Shown here in pieces: positions 5,386 to 6,576 of a DNA stretch of 6,576 nt (its first letter is position 1; each line of letters begins with the position of its first letter). Made by a program: the position numbers and the translations under genes. The DNA comes from Nitrososphaerota archaeon. GTDB taxonomy: Archaea; Thermoproteota; Nitrososphaeria; Nitrososphaerales; Nitrosopumilaceae. Location: positions 1 to 6,576 of the forward strand of contig JAUWQG010000054.1 in NCBI GenBank assembly GCA_030611185.1, in the 5' to 3' direction. The notes beneath the pieces were generated by a model, which did not search any database, was not told the DNA's origin, and saw nothing but the letters and a program-made list of their open reading frames with translations.

Positions 5386-6228
5386 ATGGTTGATTATTGC
5401 AAAATTAATCTAGAAAATACCATTAATAGCGGGCAAGTTTTTCTTTGGAAACAAATTCAGAATAATTGGTTTGGAGTTAATGGTCAAGATGTTTTAAGGA
5501 TAACTGATTCGGGTAAAATTAAATCATATGCAAAACAAAAGATAGATTTTCTTAGAGAAAAAGACAATCTTGAGGAAATCTTAAGAATGATTTCAAAAGA
5601 TAAGACAACTAGGCAAGCAGTAAAAAAATATTTGGGAATGCGATTGTTAAGACAAGATCCTTTTCAATGTTTAATTTCATTTATCACATCATCAAACTCT
5701 AACATTCAAAAAATAAAAAGTAGTTTAGAAAAAATGTCAAAAAAGTTTGGAGTTAAAGTGAAATTTGATAATCAAGAATTTTTTTTATTTCCCAAACCAG
5801 AAAAACTTGCAAATGCATCTATTAATGAAATTAAAAGTTGTGGAGTTGGATATCGTGCTAGATTTATCAAAGAAGCAGCAAATAGAACAGTCTTAGAAAA
5901 AATCAATTTTGAATACCTAAAAAAATCTAATTATCAAAACGCTAAAGAGGAAATTTGTCTAATTCCAGGAGTGGGAAATAAAGTTGCAGATTGTGTTTTG
6001 TTATTTTCATTAAATAAATTAGAATCATTTCCTTTAGATAGATGGATGATTAGAATATTAGAAAAATATTATTCAGATAAATTTCAACTAGAAACTAAAA
6101 CCATAACAGAAAAACAATATGGAATTCTTCATGAAAAAATTGTAAACCATTTTGGTCCATATGCAGGGTATTCACAACAATTTCTTTTCAAAATGGAGAG
6201 AGAAAATTACCAAAAAAAGTGGCTGTAA
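5386..6228 (+). CDS. ogg1: OGG1-type 8-oxoguanine DNA glycosylase/AP lyase
   Basis: This enzyme removes 8-oxoguanine opposite C and nicks the abasic site (base-excision repair). The N-terminal domain carries the family SGQVFLWK (15-22). The helix-hairpin-helix-GPD core has LIPGVGNKVADC (192-203) with catalytic Lys199, and FPLDRW (215-220) with Asp218, equivalent to Lys249 and Asp268 of human OGG1. Residues that read the opposite cytosine are largely kept: Asn104 in SSNSNI and Arg157 in GVGYRAR match human Asn149 and Arg204, while the human Arg154 position is Lys109. GPYAGYSQQFLF (257-268) matches the 8-oxoG pocket, with Gln264 and Phe268. At 280 residues it is shorter than human OGG1 (345) but keeps the N-terminal domain, so it is OGG1-type rather than the shorter Ogg2 or AGOG. 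The ATG lies one base after the nuclease stop, so the two genes are almost certainly co-transcribed and probably translationally coupled. A T5 run just before the tRNA (6256-6260) may end the transcript. Confidence 0.93.
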   Translation: MVDYCKINLENTINSGQVFLWKQIQNNWFGVNGQDVLRITDSGKIKSYAKQKIDFLREKDNLEEILRMISKDKTTRQAVKKYLGMRLLRQDPFQCLISFITSSNSNIQKIKSSLEKMSKKFGVKVKFDNQEFFLFPKPEKLANASINEIKSCGVGYRARFIKEAANRTVLEKINFEYLKKSNYQNAKEEICLIPGVGNKVADCVLLFSLNKLESFPLDRWMIRILEKYYSDKFQLETKTITEKQYGILHEKIVNHFGPYAGYSQQFLFKMERENYQKKWL

Positions 6229-6231
6229 ACC

Positions 6232-6239
6232 CTTAAAAT
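6232..6239 (+). promoter_or_regulatory. Possible TATA box of tRNA-Arg
   Basis: CTTAAAAT is centred about 25 bp before the first base of the mature tRNA, so transcription could start at or very near the mature 5' end. TAATTAATT (6242-6250) is a second AT-rich candidate but sits too close. Confidence 0.35.
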
Positions 6240-6260
6240 GGTAATTAATTGCTAGTTTTT

Positions 6261-6335
6261 GGGCCTATGGCGCAGCATGGATAGCGTGTTGGACTTCTAA
6301 TCCAAAAGTCATGGGATCGAAGCCCATTGGGCCCA
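6261..6335 (+). tRNA. trnR-UCU: tRNA-Arg, anticodon UCU
   Basis: A complete cloverleaf can be folded by hand. The acceptor GGGCCTA pairs with TGGGCCC (one G-U). The D-arm is GCGC/GCGT, with a 10-base loop containing GG. The anticodon arm is TTGGA/TCCAA with loop CTTCTAA, giving anticodon TCT (6296-6298), which reads AGA (and AGG by wobble) as arginine. The variable loop has five bases, the T-arm is ATGGG/CCCAT, and A6335 is the discriminator. CCA is not encoded and must be added after transcription. There is no intron. Position 15 is G (6275) facing C48 (6310), the Levitt pair that TgtA modifies to archaeosine. The T-loop begins with A54 (ATCGAAG) where U54 is usual. Confidence 0.96.
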
Positions 6336-6344
6336 CTTAACAAA

Positions 6345-6352
6345 TTATTTAT
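6345..6352 (+). promoter_or_regulatory. Possible TATA box for the last gene
   Basis: TTATTTAT is centred about 27 bp before the ATG at 6376, matching the leaderless spacing seen elsewhere in the window. It lies just after the tRNA, in a T-rich stretch that may also end the tRNA transcript. Confidence 0.35.
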
Positions 6353-6375
6353 TCGCAATAACAAGGGATTGCTGT

Positions 6376-6576
6376 ATGGGTGATTTAGAATTTAAATTAA
6401 ATTCAACAGATATTCATCAAAATTCAGAAATCACTGGAACAATTACGGTATCATATCCAGGACGATATGATGGGGTAGTAGTGAATACAACAATATTGGA
6501 TTCAAATGAGCACATCATCTACAAATCATACAATCAAAAAAAGATCTCACAGCACGTTTCAAGATTATTCATCAAT
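6376..6576 (+). CDS. Hypothetical protein, N-terminal part only, unrecognised
   Basis: An ATG at 6376 opens a frame of 67 codons that runs off the right edge without a stop. The visible part begins MGDLEFKLNSTDIHQNSEITG and alternates hydrophobic and polar residues, as in a beta-sandwich. The segments ITGTITVSYPGRYDGVVVN (19-37) and TTILDSNEHIIYKSY (38-52) look like successive strands. There is no signal peptide, membrane segment or Cys. A beta-sandwich of the arrestin/Spo0M kind would fit the pattern, but this is only an impression and I do not assign a family. A TATA-like box at leaderless distance supports the start. It follows the tRNA by 40 bp on the same strand. Confidence 0.7.
   Translation, partial: MGDLEFKLNSTDIHQNSEITGTITVSYPGRYDGVVVNTTILDSNEHIIYKSYNQKKISQHVSRLFIN

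Overview
This is an AT-rich archaeal window that most likely comes from an ammonia-oxidising thaumarchaeon (Nitrososphaerota, Nitrosopumilus-like). The case rests on gene content: an archaeosine-type tRNA-guanine transglycosylase, a CPSF-type beta-CASP nuclease, an AK6/Fap7-type adenylate kinase, an OGG1-type glycosylase and an archaeal YchF-family GTPase. It also rests on a tRNA gene without an encoded CCA end, TTG start codons, and TATA-like boxes placed where leaderless transcripts would be expected. The genus assignment is inference from style and content, not from a search.

Layout. Bases 1-1127 (minus) hold a YchF/OLA1-family GTPase whose last residues lie off the left edge. It diverges from an AK6/Fap7-like kinase (1201-1752, plus), followed 31 bp later by tgtA (1784-3295, plus, TTG start). 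tgtA converges on a small ferredoxin gene (3331-3633, minus). About 160 bp of regulatory DNA follows, with a TATA box, a perfect 9+9 bp palindrome upstream of it, and a terminator-like hairpin with T-runs. The hairpin belongs to an unrecognised 70-residue protein gene (3793-4005, minus). A divergent intergenic region of 113 bp leads to a CPSF-type nuclease gene (4119-5384, plus, TTG start), followed after a single base by an OGG1-type 8-oxoguanine DNA glycosylase (5386-6228, plus). A tRNA-Arg(UCU) gene (6261-6335) and the start of an unrecognised protein (6376 onward) close the window.

How the genes relate. Most are information-processing housekeeping genes: translation-associated GTPase, ribosome-biogenesis kinase, tRNA modification, RNA processing, base-excision repair and a tRNA. 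TgtA exchanges G15 of tRNAs, and the tRNA-Arg in this window carries G15 with C48, so it is a plausible substrate. The ferredoxin and the 70-residue protein stand apart: both are on the minus strand and have the most elaborate flanking signals. The ferredoxin has an Asp in place of a cluster-ligand Cys. I see no mobile element, CRISPR array or obvious new multi-gene system. The parts most worth a second look are the ferredoxin with its palindrome, the unknown 70-residue protein, and the TgtA that appears to lack its PUA domain.
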